DNA of 54,658 nt from Streptacidiphilus neutrinimicus (GCF_000787815.1 NZ_BBPO01000001.1:115826-170483), one strand, 5' to 3'; shown: positions 7,847-15,765, counted from the stretch's first letter. Notes: a model not told the origin generated them from the letters alone. Numbers and translations: made by a program.

Positions 7847-8508
7847 CAGTGCTCCTCCGGGCCCTTCGCGAAGACGGCCTCGACGGCCTCCAGATCAGCC
7901 GTGCGCAACATCACATGCACCAGGTCGCCCTCCTGCAGGACCATGTCGGGCGTCGGCAGGACGCCCTGGCCCAGGCGGGTCACGAAGGCGACGCGCACCT
8001 CGGCCTCCTGCTCGAGCTTGGAGACGCGGTGACCGATCCAGGCGGGGGAGTAGGGGACCTCGGCCAGCTGGACGGTGCCGCTCGGGTCCTGCCAGTTCGG
8101 CTCGGAGCCGGACGGGAGGAGCCGACGCAGCATCTGGTCCGCGGTCCAGCGGACGGTGGCGACGGTCGGGATGCCGAGGCGCTGGTAGACCTCGGCGCGG
8201 CGCGGGTCGTAGATCCGGGCAGCGACGTTCTCGACGCCGAAGTTCTCCCGGGCCACCCGGGCCGCGATGATGTTGGAGTTGTCGCCGCTGCTCACCGCGG
8301 CGAACGCGCCGGCCTCTTCGATTCCGGCCTCACGCAGCGTGTCCTGGTCGAAGCCGACCCCGGTCACCCGCTTGCCGATGAAGTCCGACCCGAGACGGCG
8401 GAACGCCGTGGGGTCCTGGTCGACGACGGCGACCGAGTGACCCTGCTTCTCGAGGGTGCGCGCGAGGGTGGATCCCACGCGTCCGCAGCCCATGATGACG
8501 ATGTGCAC
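7846..8508 (-). CDS. TrkA-family potassium uptake regulator (RCK/KTN), first gene of pair
   Basis: Paralogue of the gene it overlaps, also 220 residues. It has a Rossmann start VHIVIMGCGRVGSTLA with GCGRVG, the acidic VVDQDP, and a C-terminal TrkA-C domain (about residues 130-212). GTG at 8508 was chosen because GGAAGGA lies six bases upstream; the longer start at 8550 has only AAGAGG touching the codon. It is CeoB-like in organisation. Together the two proteins could form hetero- or homo-octameric RCK gating rings, the known assembly of the family. The membrane partner is not identified. It is transcribed divergently from the KimA-like transporter across 226 bases. Confidence 0.9.
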   Translation of the reverse strand: MHIVIMGCGRVGSTLARTLEKQGHSVAVVDQDPTAFRRLGSDFIGKRVTGVGFDQDTLREAGIEEAGAFAAVSSGDNSNIIAARVARENFGVENVAARIYDPRRAEVYQRLGIPTVATVRWTADQMLRRLLPSGSEPNWQDPSGTVQLAEVPYSPAWIGHRVSKLEQEAEVRVAFVTRLGQGVLPTPDMVLQEGDLVHVMLRTADLEAVEAVFAKGPEEH

Positions 8509-8721
8509 GATCGTCCTTCCGGTGTCGGTGTTCGAGGTCGATGGTGACACCCTCTTAACGCTCTCTTGTCACCAGGGTGGCACTCCCGGAATGATTTGGT
8601 ACCCACAGCGCGGTAGTTGAACAACCTTCGTCGCGGAACCCTCACAGGAGGTAACGGGCCCTTTCCGCCTGCGAAGCCCCTGTTTTTTGGACCCTGCTAC
8701 CTGCGAACCTTCGGCAGCATC

Positions 8722-8727
8722 TACCAT
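8722..8727 (+). promoter_or_regulatory. -10 element (TACCAT) for leaderless KimA-like gene
   Basis: TACCAT matches TANNNT and ends seven bases before the GTG at 8735. The remaining intergenic sequence (8509-8721) must hold the divergent trkA promoter. I looked for the conserved c-di-AMP (ydaO) riboswitch core there and did not see it. Confidence 0.5.
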
Positions 8728-8734
8728 CCTCTGC

Positions 8735-10810
8735 GTGCCAAAACTCACGGACCTGTCTAAGCGCATCCTTATCGGTCGCGCGTTGCAGAGCGACAAGCTC
8801 GGCGAGACCCTGCTGCCCAAGCGGATCGCTCTGCCGGTCTTCGCCTCCGACGCGCTCTCCTCGGTCGCCTACGCGCCCGAGCAGATCTTCCTGTCCCTGT
8901 CGGTGGCGGGCATTGCCACGATCCACTTCTCCTGGTGGGTCGGCGCGATCGTCGGCTTCGTGATGCTGGTCGTCGTGGCGTCCTACCGCCAGAACGTCCA
9001 CGCCTACCCGAGCGGCGGTGGTGACTACGAGGTCGCTACCGTCAACCTGGGCGGCAACGCGGGCCTGACCGTGGCCGCGGCGCTGCTGGTCGACTACGTG
9101 CTGACCGTCGCGGTCTCCACGACCTCGGGCGTCGCCAACATCGTCTCCGCGATCCCCTCCCTGCACGGACACGAGGTGGCCCTCTCGGTCACCCTGGTGC
9201 TGGTGCTCATGGCGATGAACCTCCGCGGCGTGCGCGAGTCCGGCACCGCCTTCGCGATCCCGACCTACGCCTTCATGGGCGGGATCTTCGTCATGATGAT
9301 CTGGGCCGCGATCCGGAACTTCGGCTTCGGCGCCCACATGCACGCGGCCAGCGCCGGGTTCTCGATGGTGCCGGAGCCCGGCCACGTGGACCCGACCGGC
9401 ATCGCCATGGTCCTGCTGCTGCTGAAGACCTTCTCCTCCGGCTGTGCCGCGCTGACCGGTGTCGAGGCGATCTCCAACGGCGTCCCGGCCTTCCGCAAGC
9501 CCAAGAGCAAGAACGCCGCCACCACGCTGCTGATGATGGCTCTGATCGCCGTCACGATGCTCGTCGGCATCATCTGGATGGGCAACCTGACCGGCCTGAA
9601 GATGGCCGAGAACACCAGCCAGCTGCACGGCGCCCCGGCCGGCTACCAGCAGAAGACGGCGATCGCGCAGATCTCCGAGGCGGTCTTCTCCAACTTCCAC
9701 CTGGGCTTCTACTTCATCGCCGCGGTCACCGGCCTGATCCTGGTGCTGGCTGCCAACACGGCCTTCAACGGCTTCCCGGTGCTCGGCTCGATCCTCGCCC
9801 AGGACCGCTACCTGCCGCGCCAGCTGCACACCCGCGGTGACCGGCTCGCCTTCTCGAACGGCATCATCCTGCTGGCGGGCGTGGCGATCGTCTTCATCGT
9901 CGGCTACGGCGCGGACCCGAACCGCCTGATCCAGCTCTACATCATCGGCGTCTTCGTCTCCTTCAACATGAGCCAGACCGGCATGATCCGGCACTGGACG
10001 CGCCTGCTGAAGACCGAGACCGACCCGGCCGTCCGCCGCAGGATGATCCGCAGCCGCGTCATCAACGCGATCGGCCTGACCTGCACGGCCTGCGTGCTCG
10101 TCGTCGTCCTGGCGACCAAGTTCATGTCCGGCGCCTGGATGTCCTGCCTGCTGATGGTCGTCTTCTTCATCACCATGAAGGGGATCAACAAGCACTACAC
10201 CCGGGTCTCCGCGGAGCTCGCCCTCGACGACGCCGAGGCCGAGGCGGAGGCGCTGCCGGCCCGCATCCACGGTGTGGTGCTGGTCTCCAAGCTGCACAAG
10301 CCGACCCTGCGGGCGATCGCCTACGCGCAGCTGTCCTCGCGCGGCAGCGCGCGGCTGGAGGCGGTCACCGTCGACGTCGACCCGCTCGACACCAAGGCGC
10401 TTCAGGAGGAGTGGGAGCGCCGTGGCATCGAGGTGCCGCTGAAGGTCCTGCACTCGCCCTACCGCGAGATCACCGGCCCGGTCGTCGAGTACGTGCGCCA
10501 GCTGCGCAGCAGCAACCCGCGCGACGTCGTCACGGTCTACATCCCGGAGTACGTCGTCGGCCACTGGTACGAGCACCTGCTGCACAACCAGAGCGCGCTG
10601 CGCCTCAAGGGCCGCCTGCTGTTCAAGCCCGGGGTGATGGTGACCTCGGTACCCTGGCAGCTGGAGTCCTCCGAGCGCCGCCGCAAGCAGCGCCCGTGGA
10701 ACGCGCCGGGGCAGATCCGGCGCGGCGACGTCGGACGCCGCGAGGAGCGGCCGACGGCGACCGCCTCCGCCGTTCCCGCTCCCTCAGCCGCTAAGGACGA
10801 CCAGGCGTGA
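8735..10810 (+). CDS. APC-superfamily transporter, KimA-like potassium importer
   Basis: Membrane transporter of 691 residues with about twelve membrane segments (roughly residues 40-490) and a cytoplasmic C-terminal domain of about 150 residues (IHGVVLVSKLHKPTLRAIAYA onward) resembling a universal-stress fold. The N-terminal FASDALSSVAYAPEQI motif matches the KimA/YdaO group of APC transporters, which import potassium and are inhibited by c-di-AMP in Bacillus. GTG at 8735 is preferred; the upstream TTG at 8687 would add an unconserved-looking 16 residues and bypass the -10 element. Its neighbours KdpDE and two TrkA proteins support a potassium role. A generic amino-acid permease is the alternative and cannot be excluded from sequence alone. 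Confidence 0.8.
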   Translation: MPKLTDLSKRILIGRALQSDKLGETLLPKRIALPVFASDALSSVAYAPEQIFLSLSVAGIATIHFSWWVGAIVGFVMLVVVASYRQNVHAYPSGGGDYEVATVNLGGNAGLTVAAALLVDYVLTVAVSTTSGVANIVSAIPSLHGHEVALSVTLVLVLMAMNLRGVRESGTAFAIPTYAFMGGIFVMMIWAAIRNFGFGAHMHAASAGFSMVPEPGHVDPTGIAMVLLLLKTFSSGCAALTGVEAISNGVPAFRKPKSKNAATTLLMMALIAVTMLVGIIWMGNLTGLKMAENTSQLHGAPAGYQQKTAIAQISEAVFSNFHLGFYFIAAVTGLILVLAANTAFNGFPVLGSILAQDRYLPRQLHTRGDRLAFSNGIILLAGVAIVFIVGYGADPNRLIQLYIIGVFVSFNMSQTGMIRHWTRLLKTETDPAVRRRMIRSRVINAIGLTCTACVLVVVLATKFMSGAWMSCLLMVVFFITMKGINKHYTRVSAELALDDAEAEAEALPARIHGVVLVSKLHKPTLRAIAYAQLSSRGSARLEAVTVDVDPLDTKALQEEWERRGIEVPLKVLHSPYREITGPVVEYVRQLRSSNPRDVVTVYIPEYVVGHWYEHLLHNQSALRLKGRLLFKPGVMVTSVPWQLESSERRRKQRPWNAPGQIRRGDVGRREERPTATASAVPAPSAAKDDQA

Positions 10811-12171
10811 CCTCCCGCCGCAGCACCGCCCCCCGCCGTTCCGCCCAGTCGGACGCACCGTCGCTCGTCGGCGAGCGCTACGAGGTCGAGGTGGGCCCGG
10901 TGGCCCACGGCGGCCACTGCGTCGCCCGCCACGAGGGCCGGGTCCTCTTCGTCCGGCACACGCTGCCGGGCGAGCTGGTGATCGCCGAGGTGACGGACGG
11001 CACCGCCTCCTCGCGCTTCCTGCGCGCGGACGCGGTGGAGGTGCTGCGGCCTGCCAAGGAGCGTGTCGCACCGCCCTGCCCGTACGCGGGCCCGGGGCAG
11101 TGCGGCGGCTGCGACTGGCAGCACGTGACGCCGGGCGGGCAGCGCAAGCTCAAGGTCGCGGTGCTGACCGAGCAGCTGCGCAACCTCGCCGGGCTCACCC
11201 CGGAGGAGGCGGGCTGGGACGGCAGCGTCGAGCCCGCCCCGGGCGACAAGCTCCCGGCCGGTCAGGTCCCGGCCTGGCGCACCCGGGTGCAGTACGCGGT
11301 CGACCGGGCCACCGGTCGGGCCGGGCTGCGCCGCCACCGGTCGCACGAGGTGGTGCCCGTCGACCGGTGCCTGATCGCCGCGCCGGGCGTGCAGGAGCTC
11401 GGGATCGAGCGGCGCGAGTGGCCGCAGATCGCGAGCGTCGAGGCGATCGCGGCGACCGGCTCCTCCGACCGGTCCGTGATCCTGGTCCCGACGCCGGGCG
11501 GCCGGCTGCCGATCGTCGAGCTGGACAAGCCCGTCTCGGTGCAGCGCATCGACGACCAGGGCGGTCACCACCGCGTCCACGGCCGCACCTTCGTGCGCGA
11601 GCGCGCGGCGGACCGGACCTGGCGGGTCAGCAACGGCGGCTTCTGGCAGATCCACCCGGCCTCGGCCGACACGCTCGTGAACGCCGTGCTCGACGGCCTG
11701 GAGCCGCGCGAGGGCGAGAACGCGCTCGACCTGTACTGCGGTGTCGGCCTGTTCGCGGGCGCGCTCGCGGACCGGCTCGGCGAGGACGGCGCGGTCCTCG
11801 GCATCGAGTCCAGCAAGCAGGCCGTCGCCGACGCCCGCCACAACCTCGCCGACCTGATCGGCGAGCAGCGGGTGCGGATCGAGGCGGGCCAGGTCGAGAA
11901 GCTGCTGCCGCGCACGGGCATCGAGGAGACCGACCTGATCGTCCTGGACCCGCCGCGCTCCGGCGCGGGCCGGGAGACGGTCAAGCACCTCGCCGGTCTC
12001 GGCGCTCGCCGCATCGCCTACGTGGCCTGCGACCCGGCGGCGCTCGGCCGGGATCTGGCCTTCTTCGCCGAGTCCGGCTACCGGTCGGTCAGGCTGCGGG
12101 CGTTCGACCTTTTCCCGATGACGCACCACTTCGAGTGCGTGGCGATTCTGGAGCCCCGAGGCGGGGAATGA
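10807..12171 (+). CDS. TRAM-domain 23S rRNA (uracil-5-)-methyltransferase-like protein
   Basis: Class I SAM-dependent RNA m5U methyltransferase of the RlmD/RlmC/TrmA family, 454 residues. The TRAM domain occupies about residues 22-82. Iron-sulfur ligands are Cys91, Cys99, Cys102 and Cys188 (C-x7-C-x2-C-x85-C). SAM-binding motif is LDLYCGVGLFAG, followed by LDPPRSGAG and the catalytic-Cys motif VACDPAALGRD. The GTG start overlaps the transporter stop by four bases, so it is translationally coupled to the KimA-like gene, a functionally odd but apparently stable partnership. The target uridine cannot be assigned. Confidence 0.88.
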   Translation: MTSRRSTAPRRSAQSDAPSLVGERYEVEVGPVAHGGHCVARHEGRVLFVRHTLPGELVIAEVTDGTASSRFLRADAVEVLRPAKERVAPPCPYAGPGQCGGCDWQHVTPGGQRKLKVAVLTEQLRNLAGLTPEEAGWDGSVEPAPGDKLPAGQVPAWRTRVQYAVDRATGRAGLRRHRSHEVVPVDRCLIAAPGVQELGIERREWPQIASVEAIAATGSSDRSVILVPTPGGRLPIVELDKPVSVQRIDDQGGHHRVHGRTFVRERAADRTWRVSNGGFWQIHPASADTLVNAVLDGLEPREGENALDLYCGVGLFAGALADRLGEDGAVLGIESSKQAVADARHNLADLIGEQRVRIEAGQVEKLLPRTGIEETDLIVLDPPRSGAGRETVKHLAGLGARRIAYVACDPAALGRDLAFFAESGYRSVRLRAFDLFPMTHHFECVAILEPRGGE

Positions 12172-12211
12172 CCTCTGCCACGGGCTTGTCCGAAAACTGA
12201 CCCCTTCCTGT

Positions 12212-12233
12212 GCTAGCAGAATCGCGCTAGCTT
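12212..12233 (+). promoter_or_regulatory. Two GCTAGC palindromes overlapping a -10 element; candidate antitoxin operator
   Basis: GCTAGC occurs at 12212-12217 and 12226-12231, 14 bases apart. The second copy overlaps TAGCTT (12228-12233), a TANNNT -10 that ends six bases before the ATG at 12240. Paired six-base palindromes over a promoter are what an RHH dimer-of-dimers would bind, so autoregulation by the first gene is inferred. Confidence 0.5.
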
Positions 12234-12239
12234 CAACGT

Positions 12240-12476
12240 ATGAGCAAAAAACAGTTGAATGTCCGGGTTGACGCCACGACGGCGGAGATCGCGCGCACAC
12301 GGGCGGAACAGGAGGGGATCAGCATGAACCAGTACATCGAGAAGCTGGTCCAGCAGGACATGGGCGAGACGGGTCGCGCCTTCGTGGACGCCGCGGCGCA
12401 GTTCATGAAGGAGTACGAGGCGGTCTTCCTCGCGGAGTTCGGCGGAGATCGAGAGGGCCCGGGACAGCGCCGTTGA
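12240..12476 (+). CDS. Ribbon-helix-helix protein, probable antitoxin-like regulator
   Basis: Protein of 78 residues with a ribbon-helix-helix N-terminus: basic strand KKQLNVRVD, helix TTAEIARTRAEQEG, then SMNQYIEKLVQQD as second helix. The remaining 35 residues would be a partner-binding tail. The ATG at 12240 appears leaderless: a TAGCTT -10 ends six bases upstream and there is no ribosome site. It precedes the Doc-like gene by 13 bases, the classic order of antitoxin then toxin. Expected role: DNA-binding dimer that represses its own promoter and binds the downstream protein. That it is a true antitoxin is inferred from arrangement only. Confidence 0.7.
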   Translation: MSKKQLNVRVDATTAEIARTRAEQEGISMNQYIEKLVQQDMGETGRAFVDAAAQFMKEYEAVFLAEFGGDREGPGQRR

Positions 12477-12489
12477 AAGGATCCTGTCG

Positions 12490-12960
12490 TTGACTGTCAA
12501 TGTCGAGATCGACCTGTCCTGGCTGCTCATGGTCGCCGAGCAGTACACACCGGGCGACCCCCGGGTCACCGACTACGGCTCCCTCGTCGCGGCGGTGACC
12601 CGGCATCAGGCCGAGATCTTCGACGTCCTCGTCTACCCCGAACCCGAGGACCGCGCGGCCGCGTTGATGCACCAACTGATCAGGGTGCCGGCGCTGGAGC
12701 GCAACAACGAACTGTTCGCGACGGCCGTGGCCTTCGCCTACCTGGTCGCCGGAGGCGCCACGGTGGCCACCACGACCCGCGAGATGCGCGCCCTGTCACG
12801 GGCCGTCCGCGAAGGGCGCCTCGGCGTCGGCGGCACGGCGCAGCGCCTGGGCGGCTGGGTCGTCGACCAGACCCCCGAGGGCGCCGCCTCCGAACGCGCC
12901 GAGGACGATGCCGACGACCCCGACGAGGAGCCGGGCGAGGAAGGCTCCGACGAGGACTGA
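12490..12960 (+). CDS. Doc/Fic-like protein with degenerate active-site motif
   Basis: Protein of 156 residues. Residues 67-89 (PALERNNELFATAV...) align well with the Doc segment around HxFxxxNKRTAL, but the catalytic His is Pro67, and the Lys-Arg pair is Glu74-Leu75; only the central Asn73 is kept. By motif it should not AMPylate or phosphorylate a target as active Fic/Doc proteins do. The tail is very acidic (EDDADDPDEEPGEEGSDED). The start is a TTG at 12490 with AAAGG nine bases upstream; no ATG or GTG fits. From memory, similar proteins beside RHH genes in Streptomyces are annotated as Fic-family toxin components. The toxin role is unproven. Confidence 0.6.
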   Translation: MTVNVEIDLSWLLMVAEQYTPGDPRVTDYGSLVAAVTRHQAEIFDVLVYPEPEDRAAALMHQLIRVPALERNNELFATAVAFAYLVAGGATVATTTREMRALSRAVREGRLGVGGTAQRLGGWVVDQTPEGAASERAEDDADDPDEEPGEEGSDED

Positions 12961-12983
12961 CGGGCGAGGACTGAAACCGCACC

Positions 12984-13814
12984 ATGCTCCACGACATCGT
13001 TCCCTGGCTGCGCTGCCCGCTCTGCCGCGCCGAGTTGACGCTCGATCAGAACTCCTTGCGCTGCCCCGCGCGCCACGCCTTCGACGTGGCCAGGCAGGGC
13101 TACGCCAACCTGCTCCCCGGCGGCGCGCACACCGGCACCGGCGACACGGCGGCCATGGTCGCCGCCCGCGTCGACTTCCTCGGCGCCGGCCACTACGCGC
13201 CGATCGCCGACGCGCTCGCCGCGGCCGTCCCCGCCGGAACGGAGCACGTCGTCGACCTCGGTGCGGGCACCGGCTCGTATCTCGCGCGGGTGCTCGACGC
13301 GGTGCCCGCCGCGCACGGACTGGCCCTGGACATCTCCAAGTTCGCGCTGCGCCGGGCCGCGAAGGCCCACCCGCGCGCGGGCGCGGTCGTCTGCGACGCC
13401 TGGCAGCCCCTACCGCTGCGGGACGGCGTGGCGGACGTGGTGCTGAACGTCTTCGCGCCGCGCCGCGGCGAGGAGATCCGGCGCGTGCTGCGACCGGGCG
13501 GCCTGCTGCTGGTGGTCACCCCGACGCCACGCCATCTGGCGGAGCTGGTCGGCGAGCTGGGCCTGCTCGGCGTCGACGACCGTAAGGACGAACGCCTCGC
13601 CAGGGCCCTGGAACCCCACCTCGCGCCCGAGGGCGCGAGCGAGCACACCTTCACGATGAAGCTCACCCACACCGAGGTCGCCACCGTTGTCGGCATGGGC
13701 CCCAGCGCCTGGCACACGGCCCCGGAAGTCCTCGCGGCACGCATCGCCACCCTCCCGAACCCAGCCCCGGTCACGGCCTCGGTCACGCTCAGCCGCTTCA
13801 CCGCACCCACCTGA
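12984..13814 (+). CDS. RlmA-like 23S rRNA (guanine-N1)-methyltransferase
   Basis: SAM-dependent methyltransferase of 276 residues. The N-terminal zinc ribbon is visible as CPLCRAEL then LRCPARHAFDVARQGYANLL, the signature of RlmA/TlrB-type enzymes that methylate G745 or G748 of 23S rRNA. The SAM motif is VVDLGAGTGSYLARVL (about residue 90), with VVLNVFAPRR later. ATG at 12984 is chosen with GAGGA about 12 bases upstream. RlmA-II members such as TlrB confer macrolide resistance; which class this is cannot be told by eye. It sits 23 bases after the Doc-like gene and may share its transcript. Confidence 0.8.
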   Translation: MLHDIVPWLRCPLCRAELTLDQNSLRCPARHAFDVARQGYANLLPGGAHTGTGDTAAMVAARVDFLGAGHYAPIADALAAAVPAGTEHVVDLGAGTGSYLARVLDAVPAAHGLALDISKFALRRAAKAHPRAGAVVCDAWQPLPLRDGVADVVLNVFAPRRGEEIRRVLRPGGLLLVVTPTPRHLAELVGELGLLGVDDRKDERLARALEPHLAPEGASEHTFTMKLTHTEVATVVGMGPSAWHTAPEVLAARIATLPNPAPVTASVTLSRFTAPT

Positions 13815-14018
13815 GGGCGCGCGGCTCCGCCGCCCGAATGGGCGCTGCGGGGACGGAGAGCCGACCCTGTCGGGTTCTGCCCGGGCGTGCGGCGACGTCC
13901 GTGTCCCGTCCGGCGTCCCGGGCCCTTGGCGCGTCGCCGCGTCCCCGGAGTGTCGGAACGTTCCCCCGGCGGGGTGGATCATTGGCTGGTGAGACGTTTC
14001 CGCAGGTCATTGGGGCAA

Positions 14019-14024
14019 TAGTCT
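14019..14024 (+). promoter_or_regulatory. -10 element (TAGTCT) for leaderless ATPase gene
   Basis: TAGTCT ends seven bases before the GTG at 14032. A weak -35-like GTTTCC lies 17 bases upstream (13996-14001). No ribosome site is present. The rest of the 217-base gap 13815-14031 shows no other clear signal. Confidence 0.5.
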
Positions 14025-14031
14025 CGGGGTC

Positions 14032-15180
14032 GTGCCTCTTCGCCCCGCGCTGACCGAGCTGAGACCGGCCGCCTTCAAGTCCTTCCGCGACGCGGTTCTC
14101 CCGCTCGACGCGGTGACCCTGCTGCACGGCGCCCCGGGCGCGGGCAAGTCCAACGCCCTGGAGGCGCTGGTCGTGCTCGCCGTTCTGGCGGAGGGGGAGG
14201 ACGCGGGCACGGCGCTGGCCGCCGCGCGTGGGGGCGCGGCGGGGTGTGTGCCGTTCGGGGAGGACACGGTCCGGCTCGGCTGCTCCGTCGACGGGCCGCA
14301 CGGCGAGGCGCGCCTGGACGTCACGGTGCGGGTCGAGGGCGAGGACGCGGTCGTCGTCGGCGAGCGCCTCGCGCTCGGCGGGCGGTTGTTGGTGACCACG
14401 GGCGCGGTCGACCCGGTCGGCGGGCGGATCGACGTGGCCTGGCACAGCGACGGGCGGCAGGGCGACATCCGCGCGCCGCTCTCCGCGTCCGCGCTCGTCA
14501 CCGCGCAGCTGCCGCTGCGCGTCGCCGGGGCGACGGCGGGGGAGCGGCTGGTGCTGGCCGCCGCCGAGCAGGTGCTGACAGCGCTGCGGGAGACCTTCGC
14601 CCTCGACCCCGCGCCCGCGCGGATGCGCGCCTGGGTCAGGGCCGACGACGACGCCCGCCTGCGGGGCACCGCCGAGAACCTCTCGGCGGTGATCGCCCGG
14701 ATCGAGGGCGAGTGCCGGATCCGCTTCGGCAAACTCGTGCAGGCGGCCCGCGAGATGAGCGCCGTGCCGGTCAGCGGTCTCGGCGCGCTGCGCCGCCGCG
14801 AGGACGACGGGGCCGCGTGGGTCTGCGCCGCCCTGGACGAGCCGGGCGGACGCCGCGTCGCCGCGGACACGCTGCCCTCCGGCGCGCTGCGTCAACTGGC
14901 CTTCGCCACCGCGCTGCTGACCGGCCCAGGGGTGCTCCAGATGAGCCCGGCCGCCGAGGTCCCGGACGCGGAGCGGCTGCTGCAGATCCTCGCGGACGGC
15001 CTCGACCTCGGCCTGCCGCCGGAGCGCACCGCCGCGCTGCTCGCGCTGGCGGCGGAGGTCGCCGCGCGCGGCCACGTGCGGCTTCTCGCCACGGCGGGCG
15101 TCCCGGTCGCGGTCCCGGGGGTGCGCACGGTGCTGTGCCGTCGGGACGAGGCGGGGCACAGCGTGTTTCGGGGAGAATGA
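14032..15180 (+). CDS. AAA/RecF-like ATP-binding protein
   Basis: Protein of 382 residues with the SMC/RecF-type beginning LTELRPAAFKSFRDAVLPL and Walker A GAPGAGKSNALEAL (about residues 34-41). LPSGALRQLAFATALL near residue 285 looks like an ABC-type signature. Where a Walker B Asp-Glu would follow, the sequence reads GVLQMSPAAEVP, so the catalytic acidic pair seems absent. GTG at 14032 is supported by an adjacent -10. It overlaps the MazG-like gene (or nearly so), suggesting the two act together. Function unknown: it could be an OLD-like or RecF-like regulatory ATPase that binds rather than hydrolyses ATP. Confidence 0.75.
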   Translation: MPLRPALTELRPAAFKSFRDAVLPLDAVTLLHGAPGAGKSNALEALVVLAVLAEGEDAGTALAAARGGAAGCVPFGEDTVRLGCSVDGPHGEARLDVTVRVEGEDAVVVGERLALGGRLLVTTGAVDPVGGRIDVAWHSDGRQGDIRAPLSASALVTAQLPLRVAGATAGERLVLAAAEQVLTALRETFALDPAPARMRAWVRADDDARLRGTAENLSAVIARIEGECRIRFGKLVQAAREMSAVPVSGLGALRRREDDGAAWVCAALDEPGGRRVAADTLPSGALRQLAFATALLTGPGVLQMSPAAEVPDAERLLQILADGLDLGLPPERTAALLALAAEVAARGHVRLLATAGVPVAVPGVRTVLCRRDEAGHSVFRGE

Positions 15181-15185
15181 TCCGC

Positions 15186-15572
15186 ATGGACGCATCCACG
15201 CCGCAGGGCGAGCAGGGACCGGCCGAGTCCGAGCAGGGTCTGACCGTCGAGGTGCTCACGGGCCGGCTGCGGGCCTTCGCGGCGGCGCGGAACTGGCAGC
15301 CGTACCACACGCCGAAGAACCTGGTCGCCGCGCTCAGCGTGGAGGCGGCCGAACTGCTGGAGATCTTCCAGTGGTTGACCCCGGAGCAGGCCGCCGAGGT
15401 GATGAGCCACCCGAAGCGCGCGCACCAGGTCGAGGACGAGGTCGCGGACGTCCTCGCCTACCTGCTGCAGTTCTGCGGCGTCCTCGGCGTCGACCCGCTG
15501 GCCGCGCTGGCCGCGAAGATCGAGCGCAACGAGCTGCGCTTCCCTGCGGCGGCGCCGCAGCCGCTGGACTGA
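15186..15572 (+). CDS. MazG-like nucleotide pyrophosphohydrolase
   Basis: All-alpha NTP pyrophosphatase of 128 residues resembling RS21-C6/dCTPP1-type MazG proteins: YHTPKNLVAALSVEAAELLEIFQW carries the first metal-binding E-x-x-E, and VEDEVADVLAYLLQF the second E-x-x-D. It likely hydrolyses dNTPs (dCTP or modified nucleotides) to monophosphates. ATG at 15186 is ten bases after GGGAG (15171-15175); the ATG at 15177 overlaps the upstream stop but is only one base from GGGAG, so the later start is preferred. It forms a two-gene unit with the ATP-binding protein. Confidence 0.85.
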   Translation: MDASTPQGEQGPAESEQGLTVEVLTGRLRAFAAARNWQPYHTPKNLVAALSVEAAELLEIFQWLTPEQAAEVMSHPKRAHQVEDEVADVLAYLLQFCGVLGVDPLAALAAKIERNELRFPAAAPQPLD

Positions 15573-15617
15573 GCGGCACAAGGGGCGCACCGGCGCTCAC
15601 CCTTGCGGGTGGCCGGG

Positions 15618-15644
15618 TTTTCCACACCCCCGGGGTTGTCCACA
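15618..15644 (+). promoter_or_regulatory. Two direct DnaA-box-like sites
   Basis: TTTTCCACA (15618-15626) and TTGTCCACA (15636-15644) lie in the same orientation 18 bases apart. The second equals the preferred Streptomyces DnaA box as I recall it and the first fits the relaxed TTWTNCACA. They lie in the 193-base gap between the MazG-like gene and the next unknown gene. Titration of DnaA or transcriptional control is possible; two boxes are too few for an origin. Confidence 0.55.
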
Positions 15645-15765
15645 GAACGCGGGCGGCCCGGGACGGCGGTCGGTGATCGGGCGGAGTCTGGGTTCCAACA
15701 GAAGCGGGGCGCGGCGGAGACTACGTCGGCCCGGCTCGGCCCGGATCCGAGGGGTGGGTGGCGTC

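Noticed and set aside
8509-8734. Possible c-di-AMP (ydaO-type) riboswitch before the KimA-like or TrkA genes
   Set aside because: The conserved core words were not found on either strand, and the transporter gene appears leaderless, leaving no room for a leader element.
8642-10585. A 647-residue open frame on the minus strand across the KimA-like gene
   Set aside because: The translation is low-complexity His/Asp/Arg/Gln-rich text without motifs; the plus-strand frame encodes a clear transporter.
12490-12960. Calling the Doc-like protein a functional Fic AMPylator or Doc kinase
   Set aside because: The catalytic His, Lys and Arg of the motif are replaced, so activity cannot be claimed.
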